This document shows, in pieces, positions 7,384 through 14,765 of a DNA stretch of 17,875 bases (positions are counted from its first letter, which is position 1; every line of letters starts with the position of its first letter). The stretch is from DASZTV01 sp036268405 (GTDB taxonomy: Bacteria; Actinomycetota; Actinomycetes; JAFAQI01), in assembly GCA_036268405.1 (NCBI GenBank), contig DATAUF010000167.1:1-17875 (forward strand), given 5' to 3'. The position numbers and the translations under genes are program-made. The notes under the pieces are model-generated. The model was given only the letters and a program-made list of their open reading frames with translations. It did not search any database and had not been told where the DNA came from.

Positions 7384-9977
7384 CCGCCGGCGGGCTGGAC
7401 GTCGGGAAGCGTGACACCGCGCGCGCCGAACGGCGTCACGACGACCGTGTTGATCGGCAGCAGATACGCCCGCGACGCGGCGTCGCCGACGTTGCCGACA
7501 CCGGGAGGCAGGACCAGCTGGTTGTCCGACGCGTCGATCTCGTCGACCGGCACCGTGAGCTCGGCGTTGTCGCTTTCGGCGACTGCCACCATGTGCAGCC
7601 CGTGGGTGGCGACGTCGCCCTGGAGGTAGCGAACGTCGCCCTGCGAACCGAAGTGCGCGTCCGGCGCCGGGTCCGGGTGCTGCACGCGCTTCGACGCATC
7701 GAAGGTCGCCGTACCGCGGATGTTGTAGGGCGTGCCGTTCGGCTCGTGGTTCCAGCACCGCCGCAGGTAGGCGCGAGTGCCGGCGTATCGCTTGCCGCCG
7801 TCCCGCACGACCCCGTGGAAACGGTCCGCGACCGCCGGGGCGGGGGTCTGGGCGACAGGCTTGCCGTCGACGTCGGCGAAGCCCCACGTGGTCGGTTCAT
7901 CGGGGCTGCGCAACGCGACATGGGGACCGGGGTTGTCACCCGTCCCGTCGTCGAAACAGGAGTCATCGACGTAGTAGGGCTGCGCGACGAGGAGTCCTTG
8001 CGCGTCGCCAGGAGATACCGGTTGGTTCTGCGAGAGGCCCCACTTCTCGACCATCGTTCCCGCCGGGCCGGTCATCTCCTCCCACGACAGCGCCTCGGGC
8101 CCAACTCCGGAGAACGTCGCGTCCGGCAGGTTGAACGAGCCGTAGACACAGGCGTCCGAGGTGCATTTCGCGTTGTCCGGGTTGCCGACCGTCACTGGTT
8201 TGCCACCGGTCAGTGACTTCTCGATTCGCCCGAGCTTGTCGTTGCTCGACTCGGAGATCCCGTCCGGTCCGATGTGCGCGTTGATGTCGCCGTACAGCAC
8301 GGGGTTGATGCCGTCGATCGGCACACCCTTCGGGTTGTAGGGGTTGTAGTAGCGGGTGACCTGGCCCGCCGCCATGTCCCACTGCGTGTAGATGCCGTCG
8401 AGTGGCGGAATCGGGTGCACTCGCATGCCGTAGTCGTGAAGGATCGAGTACGCGTAGAAGATGTCGGTACGGGTGACGTTGGTCCCGGAGTCCGAGCCCC
8501 ACGTGACGCGGATGTCGCGGACCGGGCCGACCTTGATGCCCATCGTCATCGAGGAGCCGCCCCAGTTGTTCTGCTCGTCCTCGTAGCCGCAGCACGGGGT
8601 CTGCCCGGCCGGGGTCTGCTGGAATGCGCGCGCCTTGAACCGGTCGATCAAGCTCGGACCGAACTTGGCGCCGGTCAGGCCACGGTCGCGCTTCGAGACC
8701 TGCAGGTCGTCCATCAGCCATCTGCCGTCGTACCGGAACCGGTAGCGCGGCGTCGTGACCGTGGCGTTGTCGACTGTGCGGCGCTGCACGTAGGTCTTCG
8801 GGTCCAGCACGACGTCGTGGTGCGCGTTGTAGCGGAAGCCCTGGCCGATGACGGCTTCTCCGTCGGTCGTGCAGGCCGGACCGTAGGGAGCGTTGCCGTA
8901 GTCGCCGTAGGAGCTCTGCGAGTAGACCATCGTGTTGGCGTCGGCGTCGGGGGTGTAGCGCACGTACGGCGAGTTGTGCGCGGTGTAGCGCATGCGGACC
9001 GCCCAGCCTTTGCCATGACTTCCGGCCGCGGACTCCATCACGTACGCGTAGCGGATCGCGCCGGTGGCGGGGTCGACGACGGTCACCTGGTTGGCGGATG
9101 CGATCCCGTTGGGCAGCGCCGCTGCCAACGGCGCCGCGGGCCCGGCGTCGCGCGCCATGAATGCCAGCTGGTCAGTGTCGATCAACCCTGCATTCGGATC
9201 CGGGGTCGGGTCGGGACTGCCCTTCGGTGCCTTGGCCTGGCAGACGAGGCCCGCGCGCTGGAGCTGGTGACGCCCGGGCGGGACGCATCCCGTGGTGGCG
9301 GCGCCCTTGCCCGCCTTGCAGTCCGCCGGCAGCGCCGCGTTGGTCGTCTCGAGGAACGGCTCGTGGTCGAAGGAGTAGGTCAGGAACTGGTCGGTGCCCG
9401 AATAGACCGCGAAGCCCGACGCGTTGTTCGAGATGTAGTGGTTCCACATGGCGTCGACCTGGAACGGGATCTGCACGAAGCGATGCCCGTTCCACGCGTA
9501 GCCGCGCAGGCTTGCGGTCGGGACGCCGTGCAGCAAGGTTCGCACCGGGAGCTGGCTCGGCTGGAAGCAGTTGTGGTCGTCGTGGCTCTTGTCGACGTAG
9601 CCGTTGACGTCGGGCTTCGGGTTCGCCTGATAGCAGGCACTGCGAAGCTGCGGCGGAAGGTCGGCCTGGGTATTCGCGACGCCGTAGTAGTTGGGCACTT
9701 GTGGCGCTCGTGCCGTGAGCTCCGGGCCACTCGACCAACCGGGGAAGTCCGCGCCGGTCAGCACGACCGGCTGGGTCGCGAACTGCGATACGTCGACCTT
9801 GACATGCTGCGATGCGGGCTGCGCGGTGTGAGTTGCTTCGTGCTGCGCACTTGGGTGTGCGGTGTGAGGCGCCGCGTGGTTGGCGACGACGGCCGGGGCG
9901 ACAGCGGCGAGGAGGCCGATCACGATCGCGGAGAACTTTGTGGCTGGCGCTGCCAGGGTCACCGACGTGGCGCGCAA
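7248..9977 (-). CDS. Large secreted protein of unknown function
   Basis: From the TTG at 9977 this is 909 residues. A signal peptide (FSAIVIGLLAAVAPAVVA) is followed by a His/Ala-rich segment with an imperfect repeat (APHTAHPSAQH, then EATHTAQPASQH). The rest is an aromatic-rich globular protein with about a dozen cysteines. Recognisable blocks are FVQIPFQVDAMWNHY, LIDTDQLAFMARDAG, TPCCGYEDEQNNWGG and VRDIRVTWGSDSGTNVTRTD. These resemble uncharacterised exported proteins I recall from actinobacteria, but I cannot assign a named domain or reaction. It is the last gene of the five-gene secreted-protein operon, 28 nt after the anchored surface protein. Its final 45 codons run antisense to the end of lysE. 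Product is surely exported; function is unknown. Confidence 0.75.
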   Translation of the reverse strand: MRATSVTLAAPATKFSAIVIGLLAAVAPAVVANHAAPHTAHPSAQHEATHTAQPASQHVKVDVSQFATQPVVLTGADFPGWSSGPELTARAPQVPNYYGVANTQADLPPQLRSACYQANPKPDVNGYVDKSHDDHNCFQPSQLPVRTLLHGVPTASLRGYAWNGHRFVQIPFQVDAMWNHYISNNASGFAVYSGTDQFLTYSFDHEPFLETTNAALPADCKAGKGAATTGCVPPGRHQLQRAGLVCQAKAPKGSPDPTPDPNAGLIDTDQLAFMARDAGPAAPLAAALPNGIASANQVTVVDPATGAIRYAYVMESAAGSHGKGWAVRMRYTAHNSPYVRYTPDADANTMVYSQSSYGDYGNAPYGPACTTDGEAVIGQGFRYNAHHDVVLDPKTYVQRRTVDNATVTTPRYRFRYDGRWLMDDLQVSKRDRGLTGAKFGPSLIDRFKARAFQQTPAGQTPCCGYEDEQNNWGGSSMTMGIKVGPVRDIRVTWGSDSGTNVTRTDIFYAYSILHDYGMRVHPIPPLDGIYTQWDMAAGQVTRYYNPYNPKGVPIDGINPVLYGDINAHIGPDGISESSNDKLGRIEKSLTGGKPVTVGNPDNAKCTSDACVYGSFNLPDATFSGVGPEALSWEEMTGPAGTMVEKWGLSQNQPVSPGDAQGLLVAQPYYVDDSCFDDGTGDNPGPHVALRSPDEPTTWGFADVDGKPVAQTPAPAVADRFHGVVRDGGKRYAGTRAYLRRCWNHEPNGTPYNIRGTATFDASKRVQHPDPAPDAHFGSQGDVRYLQGDVATHGLHMVAVAESDNAELTVPVDEIDASDNQLVLPPGVGNVGDAASRAYLLPINTVVVTPFGARGVTLPDVQPAGGQGSSASLTPKPMSTAPVPRSSIFRSLGRRSHPTMRSANRRNTTK

Positions 9978-9982
9978 GTCCG

Positions 9983-9988
9983 CTCCTC
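9983..9988 (-). promoter_or_regulatory. Ribosome binding site deciding a TTG start
   Basis: GAGGAG on the - strand (CTCCTC as given) lies 5 nt before the TTG at 9977. It places the start directly before the signal peptide and removes 36 upstream in-frame codons that are Arg/Gly/Asp rich and overlap the end of the preceding gene. Confidence 0.65.
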
Positions 9989-10005
9989 GGATTGATGTCT
10001 CCGAG

Positions 10006-11031
10006 TCAGGTTCGCCGTCCCCCCTGCGGGTCCTGCCTGATGCTGCGTCGCCTTCGCCACGCGATCGACGTACCGACGGCCGCAATCAGGACTGTCACGA
10101 TCGCCAACGCGATCACAACGTTGCGCGTGAAGTGGTCCGCGGACCGCGCCGGCAGGCTGACCGCCGGCGTAGCCGTGGCCGGTGGCGGTCGGGGTGTTCC
10201 GGGAATCGCCGTGTGGTGTGGGCGAGCGGTCGGCGACGGGCGGTGGTGGCGGTGCGGCGAGTGAGTGGGCGTCGGCGTGGTGGACCCCGGTTGGTGCGCG
10301 GGCGATGCCGAGTTGGAGGGCGTCGACTGGGAGCTGTCGCTTGCCGTCGGCGTCGGCCTCGACGGCAGGCTGACGGCCGTGACGAGCGGTGACCTGAAGG
10401 AGATCGCAAAGGTCGGCTCAAGCGTGGTGCCCGGCGTCGGTGCGGGAAGCAGCTCGATGCCCTTGGCGAGTGCCGCAGCGGGAACGATCAGCGACATGCG
10501 CGTCTGTGCGGCGTCGTACACGCCATGTCCCAGCGGCGCGGAACCGTCGTATCTCGGGCGGGACGACCAGGGCTGCGGCCCGCCGGACTGCCACGACGAC
10601 GTCGCGGGGTAGGCCTCGATGTCTGGTGGGTTGATCACTTGGCGCTGGGCGACCTGGAGGAGCAGGCGCACGAAGCCGCTGCGGATCGGCGTCGTGATGC
10701 TCAGGGCGGACAACGCCTGTGTCCCGCTTGGGCTCGAAGCGACATAGAGACCGCCGGCCGGCACACCGGGCGCAGGGATCAGTCCCGTTACCGGTTCGGG
10801 TTGCCACCAATACGCGTCACGAACGGATCCGGCTGCACCCGCGTGCGCAGTGCCCTGGTCTGCGACCAGCGTGCCGCCCACGCAGAGCACGACGAGCAGC
10901 GCCGCGACCGTTGCCCGGGCGACAGCTGTCTGGCGGTGGGTCGCGCCGCGCGCTCCCCCCGTCGGGAGGTGGCTCTCCCCGGTCACGGTCCCAGTGTGGC
11001 TGGTTTCCGCCCTGGCAGCGCCGTGGGGCAT
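10006..11031 (-). CDS. Membrane-anchored surface protein with Pro/Ser/Thr stalk
   Basis: This 341-residue protein has a signal/TM segment (ATVAALLVVLCVGGTLVA, ~40-57), an extracellular domain of roughly 140 residues (DAYWWQPEP... AGGLYVASSPSGTQALSAL ... GIELLPAPT), and a Pro/Ser/Thr/His-rich stalk (about 205-285, with HSPHRHHRPSPTARPHH). It ends in a C-terminal transmembrane helix (NVVIALAIVTVLIAAVGTSI) followed by RRRR and a short basic cytosolic tail. The arrangement is that of a receptor-like or scaffold protein held on a stalk; there is no LPxTG sortase motif. The folded domain looks like beta-rich actinobacterial surface domains of unknown role. ATG at 11031, 12 nt after the DUF6351 stop, is used; a GTG 15 codons in is possible, and neither has a good ribosome binding site. 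Confidence 0.75.
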   Translation of the reverse strand: MPHGAARAETSHTGTVTGESHLPTGGARGATHRQTAVARATVAALLVVLCVGGTLVADQGTAHAGAAGSVRDAYWWQPEPVTGLIPAPGVPAGGLYVASSPSGTQALSALSITTPIRSGFVRLLLQVAQRQVINPPDIEAYPATSSWQSGGPQPWSSRPRYDGSAPLGHGVYDAAQTRMSLIVPAAALAKGIELLPAPTPGTTLEPTFAISFRSPLVTAVSLPSRPTPTASDSSQSTPSNSASPAHQPGSTTPTPTHSPHRHHRPSPTARPHHTAIPGTPRPPPATATPAVSLPARSADHFTRNVVIALAIVTVLIAAVGTSIAWRRRRSIRQDPQGGRRT

Positions 11032-11043
11032 CGACCGGTCGGC

Positions 11044-13305
11044 TCAGCCGAATGTTGGCCAACGCACTAAAGATCGCGCTCCGACGCTCGGCCGCGAGTA
11101 GTCGCAGACGCCGGTCGGGAAGGTCGATTTGAGCTGGCCCCATTGACTCGACGTGAACGCGACGGCGTACGCCGAACGCTTGGGCCGTGAGAGCGCGCAC
11201 TTCAGGACGTTGTCCTGCAACGGTCCGCCGGCCGCGATCCGCGGGTCGGTGCCGTGGGCGAACAGCGCCTGGCAGTCGGTCCAGGTGGTGATCTGCTGAT
11301 TGGCCAGCCAGCACGAGTCGACGGCACCGGCCGGCCGGTCGGCGGCGACCTTGGCCGCGGCACTGCTCGTGCCGCGATCCTGCTGGATCGCGGAGAGCCA
11401 GCTGTCCAGCCGGTCGAAGGCGATCGCGGTGACCGTGGGGTCCTGTGCGTCGTCGCCGAGCTCGAGCCAGAGCGCCTGGTTGCGATGTCCCCCGGTCGCC
11501 GCGTCGAGGCGGGCGCGCTCGACGTAGCTGTCGATGTCGAGGTGGATCTCCTCGTTGTCCTGTCCGCGAAGGTCGATGATCGGCACGTCGGCCTGCGCGT
11601 GCGGGTCGAGGACCTGACCCGTCCGGTACGCGACGGCGAGTGCGGCGTGGTCGGCCACGCTGCGACCGGTCGTGTGACCCCAGTCGATGTCGAGTCCGCC
11701 GACCGCGCGGTTGAGCGCGAGGAACTGCGACACGGAGATGTGGTGATGGTTGAGCGCAGCGAGGCCGTACTGCACCCCGACGTTGTCGAACGGTCGGTTG
11801 GCGAAGCCGCGGCCGATGCGTCGCTCGACCGCCGACCACGAGGTGCGCGGGCGCCGGCCCCAGATCGCGACCTGGTAGTCCTGCAGCGTGCAGCGCGCGC
11901 CGGCCGGGTTCGTCGTCGCGTTGTAGACCCATGCCGCCCCCGCCTTTGCGGTGCAGGCGGCGCCGTTGCTCGGGTCGAACAGCGAGCGCGCATAGTCCGG
12001 GACCTTGCTGCTGACGCCGCCTTGCGGTCCGTCGAAGAACCCGCGGCAGGTTGTCGGCTCGAGGAACCCGGTCACCTCGTCCTGCAAGGTCACCGACCAT
12101 TGCAGCGGGTGCTGGTCGAACACCCGGTCGAGCAGGTGGCAGTCCTCGGCTTGCTGAGCCACCTGCCAGATGTCGGGGAAGCTGCACATCAGCAGCAGTC
12201 CGTCGATGATGCCCGGGTAGTTCGCGGTGACTGCGTTCAGCACGATCGAGCCACCCGAGCAGCCTTCTCCGACTGTGTAGCGGACCACCCCGTACTCGTC
12301 GATCAGCCGCGTCTTGACCATCGCGAGCGACTCGGCCGCGACCACGGGGTTGCAGTCGTCGCCGAGGGTCTCGAGACCTCCCGCCATGACGGCGTAGCCG
12401 CGGCTCAGCGCATGTGCGTCGAAGACCGGAAGCCCTGCCGCCTGGTCGTGCCACGGCCGGCAGTCGCCGCCCACCTCGACGTCCACCTTGTGGTTCCAGG
12501 CCGGCTGCGTATGCCACGGCTTCCAGGCGCGGCCAGGCGCTGCCAGCACCGCGATGCGGTACGTGTCACGGTCGAGGACGCCGGTCTCCACGCGCACGAC
12601 GTACGGCACCGTGACGCCATCGTCGGTGGTGGTACGTGCAACTGCTGCCGGTGATGGCGGCTGCGACGGGTCGTACCTAAGGAACTGGCTCGACAGCGGC
12701 GGCGATCCGACCGCCGGTTCGTTTCCGACTCCGGCAGCCGCGAGCGGCAGGTAGTAGTAGGTATACCTCGTCGGCGCGGCACAGTCGGCGGACTTGGAGG
12801 CGTCGTTGCAGATCCAGGGCGTCACCTGTCGGCCGGCGAACATCGGGCCGCTGTCGGGGTAGTCGGTCAGCCCGACAGCGTCCGACCGCCCGTTGGGCAG
12901 GACGGCGCGGAGCATGTGGTGCCCCGGGGTGAGGTGGACCAGGCCGACCAGCGCCGATGCCGACCGGGACAGCCCGACGTTCTTCGGCTCCGGAACGCCG
13001 GTGAGCAGGCCCTGGAGTCGGCCGCTCCGCAGTTCACGTGTGACGTCGTGGCGACCGAGGGTTACTCGCACGACCCGCAGGTCCGCGGCTCCCGGTACGA
13101 CGACGGCGACGAGCGCGTCGGGACCCGACGCCCAGGCCGGCCGGCTCGACAGGACGATGATTCGCGGGCCCGCCGAGCTCGGCGACGCGGCCGGGGCGAC
13201 GGAAGGTACGACCGCGGTCGCGACGCAGCCGGCGAGAAGCGCGACAACCGCGCCGGCCCGCCGGGTCATCGGCGGCAGACGGGTTCGGGTGCGAGTGGTG
13301 CGCAC
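11044..13305 (-). CDS. DUF6351 family secreted alpha/beta-hydrolase-like protein
   Basis: This 753-residue exported protein matches the DUF6351 pattern: IIVLSSRPAWASGPDALV and LGRHDVTRELRSGRLQGL near the start (an N-terminal beta domain), SGPMFAGRQVTPWIC (~152-166), VTVPYVVRVETGVLDRDTY (~231-249), and the nucleophile-elbow-like EYGVVRYTVGEGCSGGS (Ser350). VPIIDLRGQDNEEIHLDID follows further on. The GCSGGS elbow suggests a serine hydrolase related to tannase or feruloyl-esterase-like folds; the substrate is unknown. GTG at 13305 is 2 nt after the stop of the upstream esterase and has AAAAGG before it; ATG at 13269 is an alternative with no ribosome binding site. The signal region contains LAGC, which could be a lipobox, but the hydrophobic run continues past it, so Sec cleavage after APA (~39) is also plausible. 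Confidence 0.85.
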   Translation of the reverse strand: MRTTRTRTRLPPMTRRAGAVVALLAGCVATAVVPSVAPAASPSSAGPRIIVLSSRPAWASGPDALVAVVVPGAADLRVVRVTLGRHDVTRELRSGRLQGLLTGVPEPKNVGLSRSASALVGLVHLTPGHHMLRAVLPNGRSDAVGLTDYPDSGPMFAGRQVTPWICNDASKSADCAAPTRYTYYYLPLAAAGVGNEPAVGSPPLSSQFLRYDPSQPPSPAAVARTTTDDGVTVPYVVRVETGVLDRDTYRIAVLAAPGRAWKPWHTQPAWNHKVDVEVGGDCRPWHDQAAGLPVFDAHALSRGYAVMAGGLETLGDDCNPVVAAESLAMVKTRLIDEYGVVRYTVGEGCSGGSIVLNAVTANYPGIIDGLLLMCSFPDIWQVAQQAEDCHLLDRVFDQHPLQWSVTLQDEVTGFLEPTTCRGFFDGPQGGVSSKVPDYARSLFDPSNGAACTAKAGAAWVYNATTNPAGARCTLQDYQVAIWGRRPRTSWSAVERRIGRGFANRPFDNVGVQYGLAALNHHHISVSQFLALNRAVGGLDIDWGHTTGRSVADHAALAVAYRTGQVLDPHAQADVPIIDLRGQDNEEIHLDIDSYVERARLDAATGGHRNQALWLELGDDAQDPTVTAIAFDRLDSWLSAIQQDRGTSSAAAKVAADRPAGAVDSCWLANQQITTWTDCQALFAHGTDPRIAAGGPLQDNVLKCALSRPKRSAYAVAFTSSQWGQLKSTFPTGVCDYSRPSVGARSLVRWPTFG

Positions 13306-13307
13306 GG

Positions 13308-14759
13308 CTACCTTTTCGCCGTCGCCGCCCGGATGCCTATCGCGATCCAGTGCCAGCCGCTCGGAATGGCGGAGCCGGCGGGGAAGGACGTCTGCTGCGC
13401 TGAGTGGGCGGGCATCTGCACCGTGAAGTGCAGGCGGCCGTCCGGCCCGGCGGTCGCCGCGTGTCCAGCCACCCGCCAGTGGCTTCCTGGCCGGTAGTCG
13501 GCGGCGGTCACTACATGCAGCGTCCCGCTGCCAGCGACCTGGAAGCCCTGCTTCGAGACGTTGCGTAGATAGGTGAACTCCTCGACCGAGCGATGCGCTG
13601 TGAACTGCCAGCCCCATGCTTGGAACGAGTCGGCAGCGCTGCGGTCGCTGAACGACCCCGGTTGGGCGTCGGGATGCCGCCAGGCGCCGGCCATGATCGG
13701 GACGAAGTGGGTGAGGTCTCGCTCCCAGTACGGCCAGGCGTGCGTGCCCGCGCCGTAGAAGTAGTCGGTGTGCGCGACGTGGGACGCGTTGAGCGAGGCG
13801 ACGAAGGCCGCGTTCATCTGGCTGACGTCGAGCTCGACCACGCCGGCGCCCTCGGCCGCGACGAGGTTCGCAGGTCCGGTGCCGTCGAGCGGCCCCGGCG
13901 TCCCGTTACCGCTCGCGAGGTAGAGGCGGGTGTCTGCGAGGTCCGGCGCGAGGTAGGTCGGGTCGGCCGCCTCGAAGCCGATTTGATGCGTCACCGGGTC
14001 ACCCCAGATGCACAGGGTCGGGGCGCCGAGGGTGAAGGCCGGGCTAGTCCCCTCGAGGACGATCGCCTCGTACGGGTTGTTCAGGTCGATGTCGTCGGCA
14101 CCCGAGAAGCTGCCGACCGCGGAGAACAGTCCGGGGTTGCGCGCCGCGAGGCTGGTGGCGCCGAAGCCGCCCATCGACAACCCGGCGATCGCCCGACCGC
14201 GACGTGACGCGATCGTCGGGTAGTGCGAGTCGATGTAAGGGATGAGCTCGTCGATGTCGTACGTCGCCCAGGCGGGAGCGATCCTCTCCGCGGGGTTGAG
14301 CAGGTCGGTGCCGTACCAATCGCTGTAGTAGCCCTCGAGCCCTCCGTCGGGCATGACGGTGATCGTGGCCGGCAGATGTGCCCGAGCTGCCGCTGTGTCG
14401 ATCAGCTTCTGCGCGCCGTGCTCGGCCCAGTCGACCTGGCTGCCGCCGGACCCGTGCAGGAGATAGAGCACGTGATAGCGGTGCGACGGGTGCGCCGAGT
14501 AACGCTCCGGCAGCAGCACGTTGACCTTGACGTCACCGGCCATGGCGGGGGAGCGCAGGGTCAGTTCGTGAAGCCGGCCGCCGTGACCTGCGAGCCGCTT
14601 GTCGCTGACCAGGTGTGCGGGTCCGTTGGGTACCGGCGTGGTCCGCGCGATGCACCCCGGAGAGGGCAGCGACGCGGCGCTTGCGGAGCCCAGCGTCGGG
14701 ACCGTGCCGACGGCAACTGCGAAGAGCAGCGCGGCAGCAAGCGGACGTCGGGCGGTCAC
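13308..14759 (-). CDS. Secreted esterase, Ag85/esterase-D type, with C-terminal extra domain (paralog 2)
   Basis: A 483-residue exported esterase. The signal peptide ends near GSASA (~28). The hydrolase core (~65-360) contains HVLYLLHGSGG (oxyanion-side loop), the nucleophile elbow AGLSMGGFGA (Ser195), and YGAGTHAWPYWERDL with the probable catalytic His340. An unassigned C-terminal domain (~378-480) starts SFQAWGWQF. Only two cysteines occur (36 and 250), both conserved in the paralog, suggesting a disulphide between the N-terminal segment and the core. PF00756 relatives include mycolyltransferases and S-formylglutathione or feruloyl-type esterases; the substrate here is not deducible. The GTG start is 6 nt after the stop of the paralog upstream and in the same frame, with no independent ribosome binding site, so translation is probably coupled. 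Confidence 0.9.
   Translation of the reverse strand: MTARRPLAAALLFAVAVGTVPTLGSASAASLPSPGCIARTTPVPNGPAHLVSDKRLAGHGGRLHELTLRSPAMAGDVKVNVLLPERYSAHPSHRYHVLYLLHGSGGSQVDWAEHGAQKLIDTAAARAHLPATITVMPDGGLEGYYSDWYGTDLLNPAERIAPAWATYDIDELIPYIDSHYPTIASRRGRAIAGLSMGGFGATSLAARNPGLFSAVGSFSGADDIDLNNPYEAIVLEGTSPAFTLGAPTLCIWGDPVTHQIGFEAADPTYLAPDLADTRLYLASGNGTPGPLDGTGPANLVAAEGAGVVELDVSQMNAAFVASLNASHVAHTDYFYGAGTHAWPYWERDLTHFVPIMAGAWRHPDAQPGSFSDRSAADSFQAWGWQFTAHRSVEEFTYLRNVSKQGFQVAGSGTLHVVTAADYRPGSHWRVAGHAATAGPDGRLHFTVQMPAHSAQQTSFPAGSAIPSGWHWIAIGIRAATAKR
13462..13529. repeat. 68-bp near-identical segment, copy A
   Basis: This segment matches 14917-14984 at 65 of 68 positions by hand alignment, the last 36 without a mismatch. 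It encodes the HVVTAADY and HWRVAGHAA part of the shared C-terminal domain. Because synonymous positions are also conserved, it is a better match than the rest of the two genes. Confidence 0.85.
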
Positions 14760-14765
14760 CTCACA

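Noticed and set aside
8274..9995. A 573-codon open frame on the + strand
   Set aside because: It is exactly antisense to the 909-residue secreted protein, has Arg/Val/Asp-biased composition typical of mirror frames in GC-rich DNA, and shows no family motif.
11254..12654. A 466-codon open frame on the + strand, and a 566-codon frame on the - strand at 10817-12517
   Set aside because: Both overlap the DUF6351 gene, whose family motifs are clear; the alternatives have Arg-rich low-quality composition.
13221..13229. Lipobox (LAGC) making the DUF6351 protein a lipoprotein
   Set aside because: The hydrophobic stretch continues through and past the Cys, and a normal cleavage site follows at APA; not excluded, but not called.
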